The notes under the pieces were generated by a model, which saw only the letters and a list, made by a program, of their open reading frames with translations, did no database searches and was not told the origin of the DNA. From Pseudoscleropodium purum (taxonomy: Eukaryota; Streptophyta; Bryopsida; Hypnales; Brachytheciaceae): a stretch of DNA of 64,000 nucleotides. Position numbers and translations under genes: made by a program. Numbering within the stretch: the first letter of the stretch is position 1; each line of letters starts with the position of its first letter. Positions 11,078-23,101 of the stretch are shown here, piece by piece. The DNA lies in contig OZ017798.1 of the NCBI GenBank assembly GCA_963969395.1, positions 1,116,001-1,180,000 on the forward strand, read 5' to 3'.

Positions 11078-14000
11078 TCAGCACTTGAGAGCTGCGAGAC
11101 GCTCCACAAGCAGATCCACAGCAGGCTTGCGGCCCAACAAGCTCAAACGGGCATATTGAGGTGAAACTCCGAAGTAAACCCCACTGCGAGCCAGGATTCC
11201 ATTCCTCTTCAAAATCAGGTGACAATCAGACTCCTGCTCCTCACATTTCAGCCAGATGAACGCTGTTCGGCAGTCACACGCGAAATAACAATTTTAAAAT
11301 CGTAACTTAATTGCAACAACTTCGATTCCAACCATCGCTTTGAGAAGTCGACTCATATGATCACTCAACTATAAATAATTTGTTTTTAAACCCTTTTCAG
11401 TAAGGACAAATTGGCCTCATGTTTTAATGCAGTGTTGCAGAACTTACAGTAGATATGGGGATTTTAATTTGTTCAAATAGATAGTTTTTTTGACCTCGAA
11501 CGCATGCAATGTGTTCGATCGACACTCAATCTAATGGTGTAAAGATTACCTCCACTTCAATTATTCTTTTCACAATCAATGAGATCAGTCAAAATCAGTG
11601 GTCATTTTATAATTAAGCATCCTTTGTGCTTAACCCTGAAAAACTGCTAATGAATGACCTTCAATGAAACTCTAGAAACAAAGATTACTCATGTTCATCT
11701 AAGAATGTGATAATTTTTGGGTGACTACCTCAAGAGGTAAAAGTTGAGCAACATTTTGGAGCATGTTTCGAATTTTGCATGTTTTGCTGCAAAACATTGA
11801 CTGAAAATCGTATACAACAAAACGATGTATGTACCTCAAAATGTTGTTAAAAACTTTGCTAATCCCTTCCTCAGAATTCTAGTAGTTCAGGTAGGCCATT
11901 TAAACCCATTTCAATACCTGGATATGCCGAGTAAGCCATGCCCAAAAAAGTACACATGGAAGGCACCGGGCTCTCGGGGAGGCTGAATTGCTTGTTCCCC
12001 GCCAAAGCAGCTCGCACTCTTCCCCAGCGGCACTCCATCACTGCCATGGCCCAATGGAAGAGCTGCTTCCCCACAAGCATCCCTTCCAACCCACCGTCAG
12101 TCGCGTAGCCCCTCACAACGGCGCGCAAGATCCCGGCGGCACGGCTTCGAGCATCGTGTGACACACTGATGGTATTATGGAAAACGAATTCCGACATCTT
12201 CTTGGCCACTGCAGGATCCTTCACAATTGCCCATCTGCAATCAAATTACCAATTAGCGCGTCCATGCTCAACAAGAAATTTACAAAACCTTTGTATAGAA
12301 CTACCATTGTACTAGAGAGTGAGCAGGGAGTCACGCGTTCTGCCAAGCGTGGTTCCCTGCCTGCTCTCAAGCGTTAAAAGTAGGACAAGCTTACCAATTC
12401 CGATGGTAGAATTGGTACCTCGTTACAGATTCCGCAATCTAGCAAGAACGTGAAAAGGGCAGTCTAATAAGCCTGTCCTACTTTTAACGAGAAGGGAAAA
12501 GATCACAAGACAACGCTATGTGGGTAATTTTTCATTAGTAGTCTACATTGATAAACCATGTTTCCACTCGTGTAAGATACATAATTCGCGTACGTTTGGC
12601 AAAATTCTCTTCTTGTGAATTTCACAAATGTTATAAACTCTGAATTGAAGTGATGTTGAAGTGAACGTAACACCCATTCAGTGGCTCACCCAATGCGAAC
12701 TCCAGCGTGTCCCGTACATTTGGACAAGGTGAACAACATGACGTCGTGGTCCACGGGCTTGGTGATGGGCATATGAGTTGGCCAATAGTACGCCAAGTCA
12801 TGGACTTGATGGAGCCGAAGCCCTTCTTCCTTCCACACCAATCCTTCACGAAGTCCGCCGCACGGATTGTTTGGAGAAGTGATGACCTCGATGCAGGCTT
12901 CGTTTCTCTTTCGCTGGTACGCCCGTGAGTCTCCGGCCCAGTGGAAGAGCTTGGACTGCAAGTAGTTGATAACGTGAGGATACGCCTGCATGACAGTCAA
13001 AGCTCAATACATGAGCTCGCACATGATTAATTGTTCCCCCATGTCCATTAAAATTGCAAATTTTCAACAAGTTGGTACTTTTTACAGACCATAATTTTCC
13101 AATTTGAGAGCTTGAAGTCACTCCAATGCCATAATTTTGGCACTATAAAACATGTCATTTTAACAAATGTAACCATTTAGTCTACATATAGTACGTCCAA
13201 GGTCAACGTAGACCATGTTTCCACTTGTAGATATATAATGTAATACCGACCGAGTAATAAGGTGATTGAGCCACCACAGCAGTGCTGCGACTCGTAGCAT
13301 CAGTGTTGCCGCGAGGAGGACGATTATCCGAGCGGCCCGAGGAGGCCAACGCGTACAACGCAGCTTGGAAGAGCTGCGAGCTGCCGTTGCCCACAACAAT
13401 GTGGCGGCCCTTTGTAACAGCATTTCCCACCAAGGCATGGAGAGCCCGAACAGCATCTTCGAGCTCGGCATTCTCGAACCCCGGCGGCCCCGAGTCATTT
13501 GACTCCCCGAAGTAACTCAACCCGTCACCAGCGTTGCGCACCATCACGTGCTCAAATTTGTGCACTTTCCAGTAGGCGTCGAACATGGTTGGATCTCCGC
13601 TGCACAAATTCATTGTACACCACTAAGTTAATAAAATAGTGAGCATTTTCAAATCTTAAAATGTGCACTGCTGGTACACATTGACACAACTTGATTTGAC
13701 TAAATTGTCGTGCATATAGCATGGCTTTCCTGACAAATTGTGTGCACTTTTTGAGGCAGACGAGTGGTAATAGAAACTTACTGGTCACAATTCAGAAGCA
13801 TTGGATCTACTGGAGTTGCTGCATCTCCACCGGGTTTGCAGGCTGATCCGTTCCTTTGCTTCAAATACAATCCCTGCCGAGTGAATTTGCTGCCATCAGC
13901 TGCCATCTGAGTCACAGGCACAAAAAAAGTTTGAATAATGTTGAGTGCCCTGTAACTTTTAGGATTCACCAACTGAAGGCAATTTAAGACGGAATGAAAC

Positions 14001-15019
14001 CTCTAAAACTAACAACTCAATTTCAAGTCCAAACTTAAAGTAAAGTGTATTGAATAAGTATCAAAGAGCGAATCGAAGCAATTAAGTAACCAACATCTTC
14101 AATTGAGAAGCAAAATAATGAAGTATTTGTGTTAGCTTTATGGATTACACAACAATGACTCAATTAATGGTATGTACAAACAACGATTGGGTTCATTCTT
14201 TCAGGCCATAGTTTGCTAATTGCTCTGCACATCTCTCAAATTTTTTAATCCATGAATTTGTAATTGCACACTAGTCATTAGACAAATGAATACAGACTTG
14301 GTTCATTCATGCATCAAATTTTCGTGCAAGGCACTACTATTGCTGTATCACTGCAGCAAGAAAAGGAATCGAAGGTAAATGTCACCAAGGATTTACAAAA
14401 CTACTTCACTGAAAACAGTTTCATGTAGCAAAAGCGGAAAAAAAACACCTTCAGGTAGAATGGACTAAACTGTTAAAACTGCCATGTTTGTACGCACACC
14501 AAAATTCTGATACTCCAGTGTTCAATTCTCTAAAAACTAGGACTAGCATAGATCTCAGATTTCAATCCATATATTCATCAACTGAAACTGTTGAAACATT
14601 CACCACACAATCCGCCATTTTGAGGAATTCGAGCATTCGAGTCATGAATCCTTAAAATCAAGATATTAAAACACTACAACTCAACACAAAACTGCTGATC
14701 AGAAGCTATATATCTGCATCTCTCTCTCTGTTAAAAAAGGTTTAAAAATTGCAGCAAATGATTCATGAATGACTGGAAAATTCCATTCAGGAAAGCCTGA
14801 TTGTTACCATTAACTCTGAAGTCCGTCGATCAGAATCACATCACAAGCCGGCCTGCTTATAATTTCTGAACGAGGAGAGCAATCTATCGAGCAATTAATG
14901 CAGACCAACAAAGCCGCACAGATCGACAGACAGACAGACTCCAGGAAGAAACATGAAACGAATTATCTGTGCAACAAACGTACCTGTAAAAATGAATGCG
15001 ACTGTTGCAAATGGTGCAT
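11078..15019 (-). CDS. TAR: Tryptophan aminotransferase-related protein (alliinase/TAA1-TAR family)
   Basis: Predicted PLP-dependent aminotransferase of 435 aa that in this family converts L-tryptophan to indole-3-pyruvate, the first step of auxin synthesis. Six coding exons on the minus strand: 15,019-14,984; 13,906-13,782; 13,599-13,251; 12,985-12,690; 12,234-11,918; 11,262-11,078. All junctions are GT-AG and keep phase. Family landmarks are NCDHGDPTMFDAYW (residues 51-64), VVGNGSSQLFQAA (122-134), SPNNPCGG (207-214), HDLAYYWP (232-239), FTLSKCTGHAGVRIGW with the Schiff-base lysine K259 (255-270) and ARLSLLGR with the likely carboxylate-binding R413. The alliinase C-terminal domain is complete. 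Exon 1 supplies only 12 codons; exon 2 itself begins with ATG, giving an alternative start at residue 13. No membrane segment is visible, as in TAA1. Substrate is inferred from family; alliinase-type lyase activity is less likely. Confidence 0.9.
12315..12368. repeat. GC-rich hairpin in TAR intron 4
   Basis: The 5' arm GAGAGTGAGCAGGGAGTCACGC and the 3' arm GCGTGGTTCCCTGCCTGCTCTC pair across a loop of about 10 nt with a few mismatches. It lies inside the 12,235-12,689 intron, next to a second inverted repeat at 12,372-12,489. Confidence 0.75.
12372..12489. repeat. Inverted repeat with nested hairpins in TAR intron 4
   Basis: The 22-bp arms at 12,372-12,393 and 12,468-12,489 differ at one position. 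Between them lie smaller inverted repeats (CCAATTC with GAATTGG, and AGATT with AATCT). Together with the preceding hairpin this makes a structured block of about 175 bp. A small foldback element inserted in the intron is the simplest reading. Confidence 0.75.
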
Positions 15020-15110
15020 TGATATCAGAAATTGATACAACTTGTGCTTCTGAGCTCCAAGAAAGAAAGCGAAAGAAGGAGAGCAAGTTAGAGAGAGAGG
15101 TATTCTAACT
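14984..15110 (-). promoter_or_regulatory. TAR first exon and leader
   Basis: A leader with a CT-rich initiator-like run (CCTCTCTCTCTAAC at about 15,090-15,105) leads to an ATG at 15,017-15,019 and a perfect donor CAG/GTACGT at 14,984/14,983. The 12 codons from this ATG join in frame to the ATG that begins exon 2. The same sequence is duplicated at about 26,047-26,170 with lesions. Confidence 0.6.
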
Positions 15111-15123
15111 GAGCTTCTGAGAT

Positions 15124-15133
15124 GTATTTATAT
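15124..15133 (-). promoter_or_regulatory. TATA box of the TAR gene
   Basis: The minus strand reads ATATAAATAC, a good TATA motif, 20-40 bp upstream of the CT-rich initiator and about 105 bp upstream of the exon 1 ATG. In the paralogous segment the same site has become a TA dinucleotide run. Confidence 0.6.
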
Positions 15134-15139
15134 GTGCAA

Positions 15140-18100
15140 TGGGAAGCTCATTCTGGTGCAAATCCTGGTGTTGCATTTCTGGGGTTACTTGATGTCTTCG
15201 GGCTGGGAAGCATCTTTCATAATCGACAAGAGACGATATTTGGTAGCGATTTCGGTGAGGAGGACATGTGAGTATGTGATGGATTTCCCCGAATCCATTG
15301 ATAGTGTGTGCAAGAAATAAAATTTGGAGGCTTGGAGAGGGACCGAGGATTTGTGGATACCAAATGACCAACCTGATATACTGATTGATTGTGTTGTGCA
15401 CTATAAAATATAACATTGATTCTGTTAAATTGTCGGTTGCACTGATGGATATGCAAAGTTATATGTAAGGGAGCCGACCCATTTCCAACCACTTAAGCAA
15501 TTACGGGCATGTGGAGTGCAGATTTCATGAGTGTAGAAGTTTTCCCTAATGTAGAAATAGAGTTTGGAAGGATTATATAATTTTCCAGAATTTTCTAACT
15601 CATAATATAATTATCATAAATTTTTTAGTTGAATTGTATTGTACAACCTATATTGGTCATATAGACTTTTCTATTTCCAACCATGGGCTGGTTGTAGAAT
15701 CAACCAAGGGCTAATATTGAGATCTTGACAACCAATGATAATGCACCACAACTACTTTGAAAACCACACAACTTCATAGTAAAATATTAGTCTACAGGTT
15801 GGAAATTGGGAGGTTGATCAGAAATGGGTTTACTCCTAGAATTGAGATTGCATTTCATCTATAGTGGTGCTTACTGCTATTGATGCTAGGATTTTAATTT
15901 CATCCCTTCTTCCCCACTCTAGAAGTTATTTCATTTCTTTCAATAGCATTGGTGTTTATTTCATATGAAGATGGAATTTGGATGCATAGATGATATTGCA
16001 CTTTTCAAAATGATTTCAAAACTGTTATTGGTTTTCATTTGGAAATTTATAAATATTTAAAGTTTGGGTAGTAGTTTGGGCAATAGCCAAGTAGTTGAAA
16101 GAACCAACTCATCCAAAGTTGGTCCATGTAGCATAAAAAAATTATTTTATATAAGTACCGAGACAATAGTTCCAAATGGCTCAAGTTCTTATGAAATTTT
16201 TAGTTATAATTTCACATGTTATCTAATCGAAAGTGCCTTTTGTGTCCTTGTGAATGAGACTAACGTTTGTTTTGATACAAGGTCAATCTGATCTTGAAAT
16301 ATGCTTGCAAATTCTTCTACTGTCATTGTATTCAATATCCAAAAAAAGAATATATAATAGCAATAGATTGTATCTATTGACATTGACTACAACAAGACAT
16401 TTAAGACATTCTTGAGTCATTGTCATCCCTAGTGTAGCACTTTTTTGGACTAGTATATAATACATGGCTAGATATTGGTTTGAAAAAGAGTAGTGAGTTC
16501 ATTTTATTTTGAAAGAATTCATTTGAGTTCCCTATGAAAGTCACTGAATGTAGAGTCAATTTTTTTCTTGTGATTCAATGTGATTTCAAAAACTTTTGTT
16601 TGATAAATTCTAAAAATCGCATTGCATCACAAGAAAAAATTGATCCTAAATTCTAAACCCTAAACCTACTTTAGTATAATGTTTCAATTAAAATCCAATC
16701 AAATATTGTATTTAACATGTAATTGAATTCAATATTGAAAAAGAATAATTTACTTAGAAATATTAATAACTCGGGTATGCCTACACTTGGTGTTAAGAGT
16801 GAACTCAATTAGGAGTATGAAAAGTACATTTTTTTTTATCACTTTTGGATTGGATTCATGTTGTTGACAACATTTCTAACATCAAGACAATGAAAACATA
16901 CCCAAAGTGTTTGTACAATGGAATTCAAAACAGGGACTAATTTAATCTCAGCCAATAGATTCAAGTAGTTTAGAATGGTAGAATATACACCATTGAAAAT
17001 TAAATACACTTCTTTATAGAAGGTCAAAGGAAAAATATATTTTAATGCTTGAATATCTTATTATTAACTAATTTATTATAGTTTAATCTTTGTTTTTTTG
17101 TATTTCAACTATTGAATGATAGAAAGTGGTCATGTCAAAAAAACAAAATGTAACATTATGGTCTAAAACCCTATTACAAGTGTGATGTTGATAGATGTTA
17201 AAGTGTACACCTTAACCAAGAAAATGTTTCATATAATGGAAAAATAATATTCAATGTCCAAAATTGAACAAAATTCATTTTTTCGACAATATTATAATTG
17301 CAAATAAGTAAAATCTATTTACAACTTGTCAAGTGGCAAAAATTAGCTCATAGAAAGTGGTTCATTTTTAATATCAATAGTAAAAAAGAAATTTGTGCAA
17401 TACTTTGATGCCATTAATCCATTGAGTTCATATTTGATTAAAATATAGAAAGTTCACTTTAGAAGATGCAAATCAATTATAATATCTTTGAGGATAAAAA
17501 ATATCTATCATCAAAAGTTTACAATGATTAATTCTTTTTATTCATGTGTTTTGTTATCTTCCTTGAAGCTTCCTAAATGGTTTGCTTTAACTTCTACAAA
17601 TATATAAATGGCTAATTAGATAGTTTGAGGTAATAAAAACATGTCAATTTTTGCAAATTTTTTACCAAAATTTCCCTAGGAATCACTTTGATGCATTTAT
17701 GATCTCATTCCAAATTTCTCATAAGAAATAACATCATAACTACTTTTAATTATATATCATTGAAAGTGCATTGCACAGTAATTCTAATGCCTTTCCTATG
17801 TTATTGAGGCATTAAATTAATTTGAATTGATTTAGATATATTATTGTATATTGTTATGAAATGATTTTTTTAGTGCTTTTCATTTCAATGTTAGTTTGAA
17901 GAATTTTTATATTAGTAAAATTTTAGTCTATCAAAACTAAGGGAATGACTTCTACAAAGACCAAATGATGAACTATATACCAATTGTGTCTTTTTAAGAT
18001 TATTTCTTTGGTCTATGTAAATTGTGATTCCAATACATTTTATGACGTCCTCTGTCTCACTAAAAACCTCAAATAAAATTCTCATGAAGGATTCTCTATA

Positions 18101-19720
18101 ATATTTAGTCTTAGTTTTAGTAATACATGTATTCAAGAACCAATAACCCATCCCTTAGTTCTATGCAAAATTTGCAACTGAGGCATTGCCATTTAGGCAT
18201 CCAAAATCCATGCGGTTTTTTATCATAGTTTGTAAATGTTGTGAGTGGTTCTTAAATGTTCAATTTCTAAGAAACCTAGCCTATAGCTAGATTGCAAGTC
18301 CATCTTTTGAATTTCCAAATTGCTAGTTTGGATAGAAGAAACTTGGTTCATAGTTAGATGATAAGTCTATCTTTGAAATTCACAAATTGTTGCTAGGATC
18401 AAAATGGATCAGAATGAGGAATTTGGGAGGGTTGTGAGTTCCGTGATGTTTCCTGACTCTACGAACTTGCCGAACCTACTACTTGATGTGGCCACCGCAT
18501 CATTTTCCAAATAATACTCACTCTATATAATGATGTAGCTGCCACATCATTTTCCAAAAAAAATTAAATTAAATTTTTTTTAACTCTATTTTTAATTTTC
18601 AGAATTTTAATTTTTTTTTATTTCTAATTTTTTTTGACAACATGGCTTTCTTTCACTGTGAGGGGAATTACAAAGAACAGAGGCCTGAAACTGCCCTCCC
18701 TCCAAAAAACTCTTCTAATGGTTTTTAGTGGGATAAAAATTGTATATGATTTGGATTTTTTTAGTAGGACAGAGGGGGGATACTTTTCTTAATTAATAAT
18801 ATATGTAACACCAACTTACCAAAGTCACATTATTTTGAATTACTATAAATTGAAATAATACCATATTATATTAGTTTGTACAAAAATAAAATTTTATAGT
18901 GATTTCAATTTTCAATATGATGCTACCTTCCTTTATTATTCACCCTAAAGAGCAAACCACATTGTATCTTATGTCTTGTCCCTTCTTCATACAAGTACAA
19001 TATATAATATATGGATATGGTATATGGATGTGGTACACAAATATGGATACAAATATGTTGGTTTGTGATTTTGTATGTGGTTGGATACAAATATAGATGT
19101 AATAAAAAATTCTACTCTAGCTTTTGTAGCTCTGAACCTACCCATATTCACATGTTTGATTATCAAAACAAATTTTGGAAAAAAAGGGGCCTCAAACGTG
19201 GGACTTCAGTAGCATCTATAATGCTAAGGTAACTACACCTACTTTTTATCACTTTCTAAAACCTTATACTTTAAATTCTTGTCTAAAATGTACTCCTACT
19301 ATTTGTGAGAGTTTATGATCAGTTATAGAAACACCTATTTTTTGCACTAACTTAAAAAATTTGTAGTTTATTCATACAATGTCCAAAAAAATACTTTGTC
19401 CAAAAAACATACTTTAAAAGAATTTAGAATCTTTTTTTGACTACCAACAAGACCCCACCAAAACAAATTCAATGTAATAATGGAAACCATACTCAACTAC
19501 TTATTTGTGCGATTTTAGATGTAGTTACCTTATCCACACATATTATTAAGACAAATCAGTGTATGTAGTGTTATCTTTGTAGGAGTGCAAATTTGGTATT
19601 AAACTTTGACAAGCTTCTCAACGACATCGGAAAACACCTTGACCCAATTGTTCAAGAATTTGGGAAAAAAAACTTGCTTATTTTGTGACTATTTTGTAAC
19701 TTGAAGATATTGGGGACACT
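15140..19720. other. Non-coding interior of duplication copy A
   Basis: This is upstream DNA of the TAR gene: AT-rich, with only short chance open frames that are not preserved in copy B. The segment at about 18,410-18,725 differs completely from the corresponding part of copy B (about 29,650-29,940), so a replacement or two independent indels occurred there. Confidence 0.6.
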
Positions 19721-19723
19721 GTA

Positions 19724-20029
19724 AGTTAGGATGCTCTAAAAGTGACCCTACTCTAAAAGCATCCTCTAACTATAGAGGTACATTTTATTGTCTTCAATGT
19801 ACCAATAGTGTACAATTGAGGAGGGTGTCGCTTTGAGTGACCGCTATATTTTCAACTTCAAAAATTTGTAACTAATTCCACTAAGGTCTAAAAAATATGA
19901 AACGACTTGAGGTTAGATGCCAATTCCATTTTTCTTCCTATAAAAATTTATTAAAAATTGTTTCAAGGAGTTTAGCTTATCCCAAAATGCAATCAGCTCT
20001 TAAAAGGTCGCTTTAAGAGCACACTACCT
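19724..20029 (-). mobile_element. TA-MITE, 306 bp, only in copy A
   Basis: The ends are AGTTAGGAT... and ...CACTACCT, flanked on both sides by TA. Internal words are the reverse complement of the family seen at 38,896 (GTACATTTTATTGTCTTCAATGTACC, and AAAAATTTGTAACTAATTCCAC). The equivalent site in copy B near 31,440 shows a single TA followed by GCTTAAAATTTG and no element. This fits insertion at TA with TA duplication, as for Tc1/mariner-type MITEs. Confidence 0.75.
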
Positions 20030-20366
20030 TATCTTAAAATTTGTGGAACATTTGGGAGGGAACAGTGTTAGCACTAGGCAGGCCAAACAGGACTGATGGA
20101 TGCTTTTGACGTATGTCTTGTGTGCACAAAAGTTAGCATCTATACTTACCGGATTTGTATTGTGTCGTTGAGAAGCCCATGTGAGCATTACAAATCACCA
20201 TCTGCACGGTGTACAAATGTCTAGCATGAAGTTGTACAACCAAGAGTCACACTCCAAAATAATTGTTGCCAATTGCATGTCAATCTAATGCTGCCTATCC
20301 CAAGTTGCAACAATTTTTTTGTCATCACAGATTCGAAGCTTGATTGACTCTGTACAAGTAGGATGA

Positions 20367-20625
20367 GAATATGTTGTGAGACAAAAATGTCTCTTTTGAG
20401 CTCATTGTCATTGTGACAAATATGTTGTGAGACAAAAATGTCTCTTTTGAGCTCATTGTCATTGTGACAAATATGTTGTGAGACAAAAGTGTCTCTTTTG
20501 AGCTCATTGTCATTGTGACAAATATGTTGTGAGACAAAAGTGTCTCTTTTGAGCTCATTGTCATTGTGACAAATATGTTGTGAGACAAAAGTGTCTCTTT
20601 TGAGCTCATTGTCATTGTAACAAAC
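20367..20625. repeat. Five tandem 51-bp units with paired TGTCTC hexamers
   Basis: ATGTTGTGAG recurs at 20,371, 20,422, 20,473, 20,524 and 20,575, giving an exact 51-bp period. Every unit contains GAGACA-N4-TGTCTC (N4 is AAAA in the first two units and AAAG in the last three) and a second inverted repeat TTGTCA-N3-TGACAA (imperfect in the last unit). TGTCTC is the canonical auxin-response hexamer, so the array holds ten. It lies about 5.3 kb upstream of the TAR gene and is absent from copy B. Because 51 is divisible by three, a repetitive minus-strand frame stays open across it, which I regard as incidental. Confidence 0.9.
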
Positions 20626-22691
20626 TGTCAACAATGAGCTCAGAAGAAAAAATTTAATGTGAAATTATTTTGAATTGAACATTCTCAGTATCCACATCCC
20701 CCAACTCGCTTTAGGATGACTTCAATGGTTTCAATTCACTAGCGCCCCTGCCCCCCTCCTCCTAGTTGTAATTTTGGCAACTGCCATTGCTTTGGCAATC
20801 AGTATGGGATATATCCCTGTCAGTCCTTAAACCCTATCTCTCAGTTGACACTGTCACCAAACCCTATTAGGTTATCGACAGTGCCTGATTTTTTAACGAA
20901 AGACGCTCCGTCGATGGCTCTCAGAGGTGTCTCCATTTTTTTTACCAGATCAACGGCCCAGATCCAATGCCATTCACGGTGGGTTTACCAACGGTGGTAA
21001 GGGGGTTTGTTTTAATTTTACATTAGATCTCACGGTTGTACAAATTTGGCAGGAGGGGGGAGGCCAAGCATAGGGCTTGGATGCCTCTTTTGGGTACATT
21101 GGATGTCTAAGTACACTAACAATGAAATGTAGTGTTGGTGACACGGAATATGAACCCTAACACTAATTAAATGGCAACAACATTGGTAAATGTTACCAAT
21201 ACTAAATGGTAACATGAACACTATTTGTCAACTAAATTTCTACCAAAAAAAACAAACTATGGAAGGGGAGATGGTTTGCCTTGCATTGATTTTGTATCCA
21301 ACATGAACATCATTGTTGGTAGCTAAATTTTCACTAAAAAAAAAGAAATCAAAAAGTGAGATGGTTCACTTGGTTTGCACTCAATTAATATCTAACATGA
21401 ATCATTAATTGTCAACTAAAATTTCACCAAATAAATGAAATCAAAATTGAGATAGTTTACCTTGCACTAAATTAGTATCCAACATGAACATCAAATGACA
21501 ACTAGATTTCTACCATAAAAATAAAATTAGAACCAAAATGATTCACCTTGCACAATATTAGTATTCAACATGAACATTAATTGTCATCTAAACAAGAATT
21601 AAAGTAAATTATATGATGGGTAAATAACACTACTTGTATAGGTACCATAGTACAAAATTCCATTATTAATATATTAGCAGAACAAAATTGGACTAAGTTT
21701 GGAATTATGTGCAACTAATGTGCCCAAAATGGTGCTAAATTTAAATGAAGTCCCAAAATGATAATATTCAAATTCCAAAATAATGGGTATTTGAATATTT
21801 GTATTCAAATATAAAAATACATGAATTGGTAGAATTTCTAAATTTGTGCCTTAATATTGAGCGCTCTACAAAAAATATCTATTTAATTACCTAATTTTAC
21901 CGAAGTGCATTTCTAGGTGCACACAGCACACTTGGTTTCAAGTAAACCTACTTTATTCTATATCTTTTCAAAATGTAACCAAAAATTCTTTGGCTTTGCA
22001 TAGATGAGCTATTAAAACAACCAAATGACTATGTCAAATCTCCTAAGTTTAAAAATAATATATTGTTTAACCCAAGAATGCCGTTGGAGTCATATTGTGG
22101 TGCTTGAATGACTTTTAAAAAGTATCAACTTATGATGACAAGGTATTTCTCATCCAATTCTTGGTTTAGAATTTGCTTGAATGGAAGTTGCATGGATTGT
22201 GTTGAAAAGTGCCTCGTTGAGGTATTAATTTTAAGATTTTTCTAAATAAAAAGATACTGTAAAAGCAAACTACAAAAAAATTATCATTCTAGTGTTGATT
22301 TGAGCAACTTGAATCTTCTAAGCTATGATATGAGTTTTATCCATAATAATGTGTTATTTGAATTTGATCCCAACTAATGAAATGAAGGTCCTTATTTAAT
22401 TGTAGTTTCTACTACAATTCAAATTTAGATAAGTTCTTTAAAATGAACCCTTTATGGCCATTTGAACCATTTGGATCTATGAAAATAGTCTGAGGAATTC
22501 CCAATTATAGAATGACACAAAAATTTGGTTCACCCCAATTTTCTACATTGTATTATAGATTTGTGGTGTAATTTTCAGATTTATTAAATTTATTTTCTAC
22601 TCTGTATGATATTTATTCATTCTTTCTTCAAAATTTCAATTGTAAAATGAAAGCATATAGAGAAGTAATTTTCTCATCCCAAGTTATAGTA
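20626..22691. other. Non-coding interior of copy A
   Basis: The part up to about 21,095 has no counterpart in copy B. From there on, the sequence is collinear with about 31,770-33,460 of copy B. Several diverged words of the form TTNCACTNAATTAGTATCCAACATGAACATCA recur between 21,280 and 21,580 at spacings of about 90 bp, suggesting an old internal tandem repeat. Confidence 0.5.
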
Positions 22692-23101
22692 AGGTAGGAG
22701 ACTCGTAAGTCGACCACCTAAGCACTGGAACTGAATTTTGGGCAGGTGAAACTCCTCAAAATATTTTTTGGTAAATTTTCCTTGAAAGACAAGAGGAATT
22801 GGCATCTAATCCAAGTTGTTTCATATTTCTTGGATTATTTCTGATTCAGTTATGAATTTTCAAATGGGAGGTGTTATAGGTCCCTATTTATGATCCTAGG
22901 TTTTTCATAATGTGTTCACTGCAACTTCTAAAGAGAAATGGGAAAAGCAAGGAGACTGATTGGCTCTAGCAATAATGAATAATATTTTTTCTTGATTTTT
23001 TCATGACTATGGAGGCCAATTTAAGAACCACCTGCAATCCATGCCACTGCCATTTATAGGGGCAGTTGTAAATGCCCTAACGGAGTTTGAGCCTCCTACC
23101 T
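22692..23101 (+). mobile_element. TA-MITE, 410 bp, only in copy A
   Basis: The ends AGGTAGGAG...CTCCTACCT are perfect inverted repeats flanked by TA on both sides (22,690-22,691 and 23,102-23,103). Internal words match the 33,516 and 38,896 elements over the left half; the right half is longer and different. The corresponding site in copy B (near 33,460) is empty, reading CATAGTCATTAGAACATC. Confidence 0.85.

Noticed and set aside
13266..13515. Two plus-strand frames across TAR exon 3
   Set aside because: Shadows of the GC-rich coding exon on the opposite strand; the minus-strand protein matches a known family.
20221..20634. CRISPR-like appearance of the 51-bp array
   Set aside because: The units are contiguous tandem copies without variable spacers, and the genome is a plant's.
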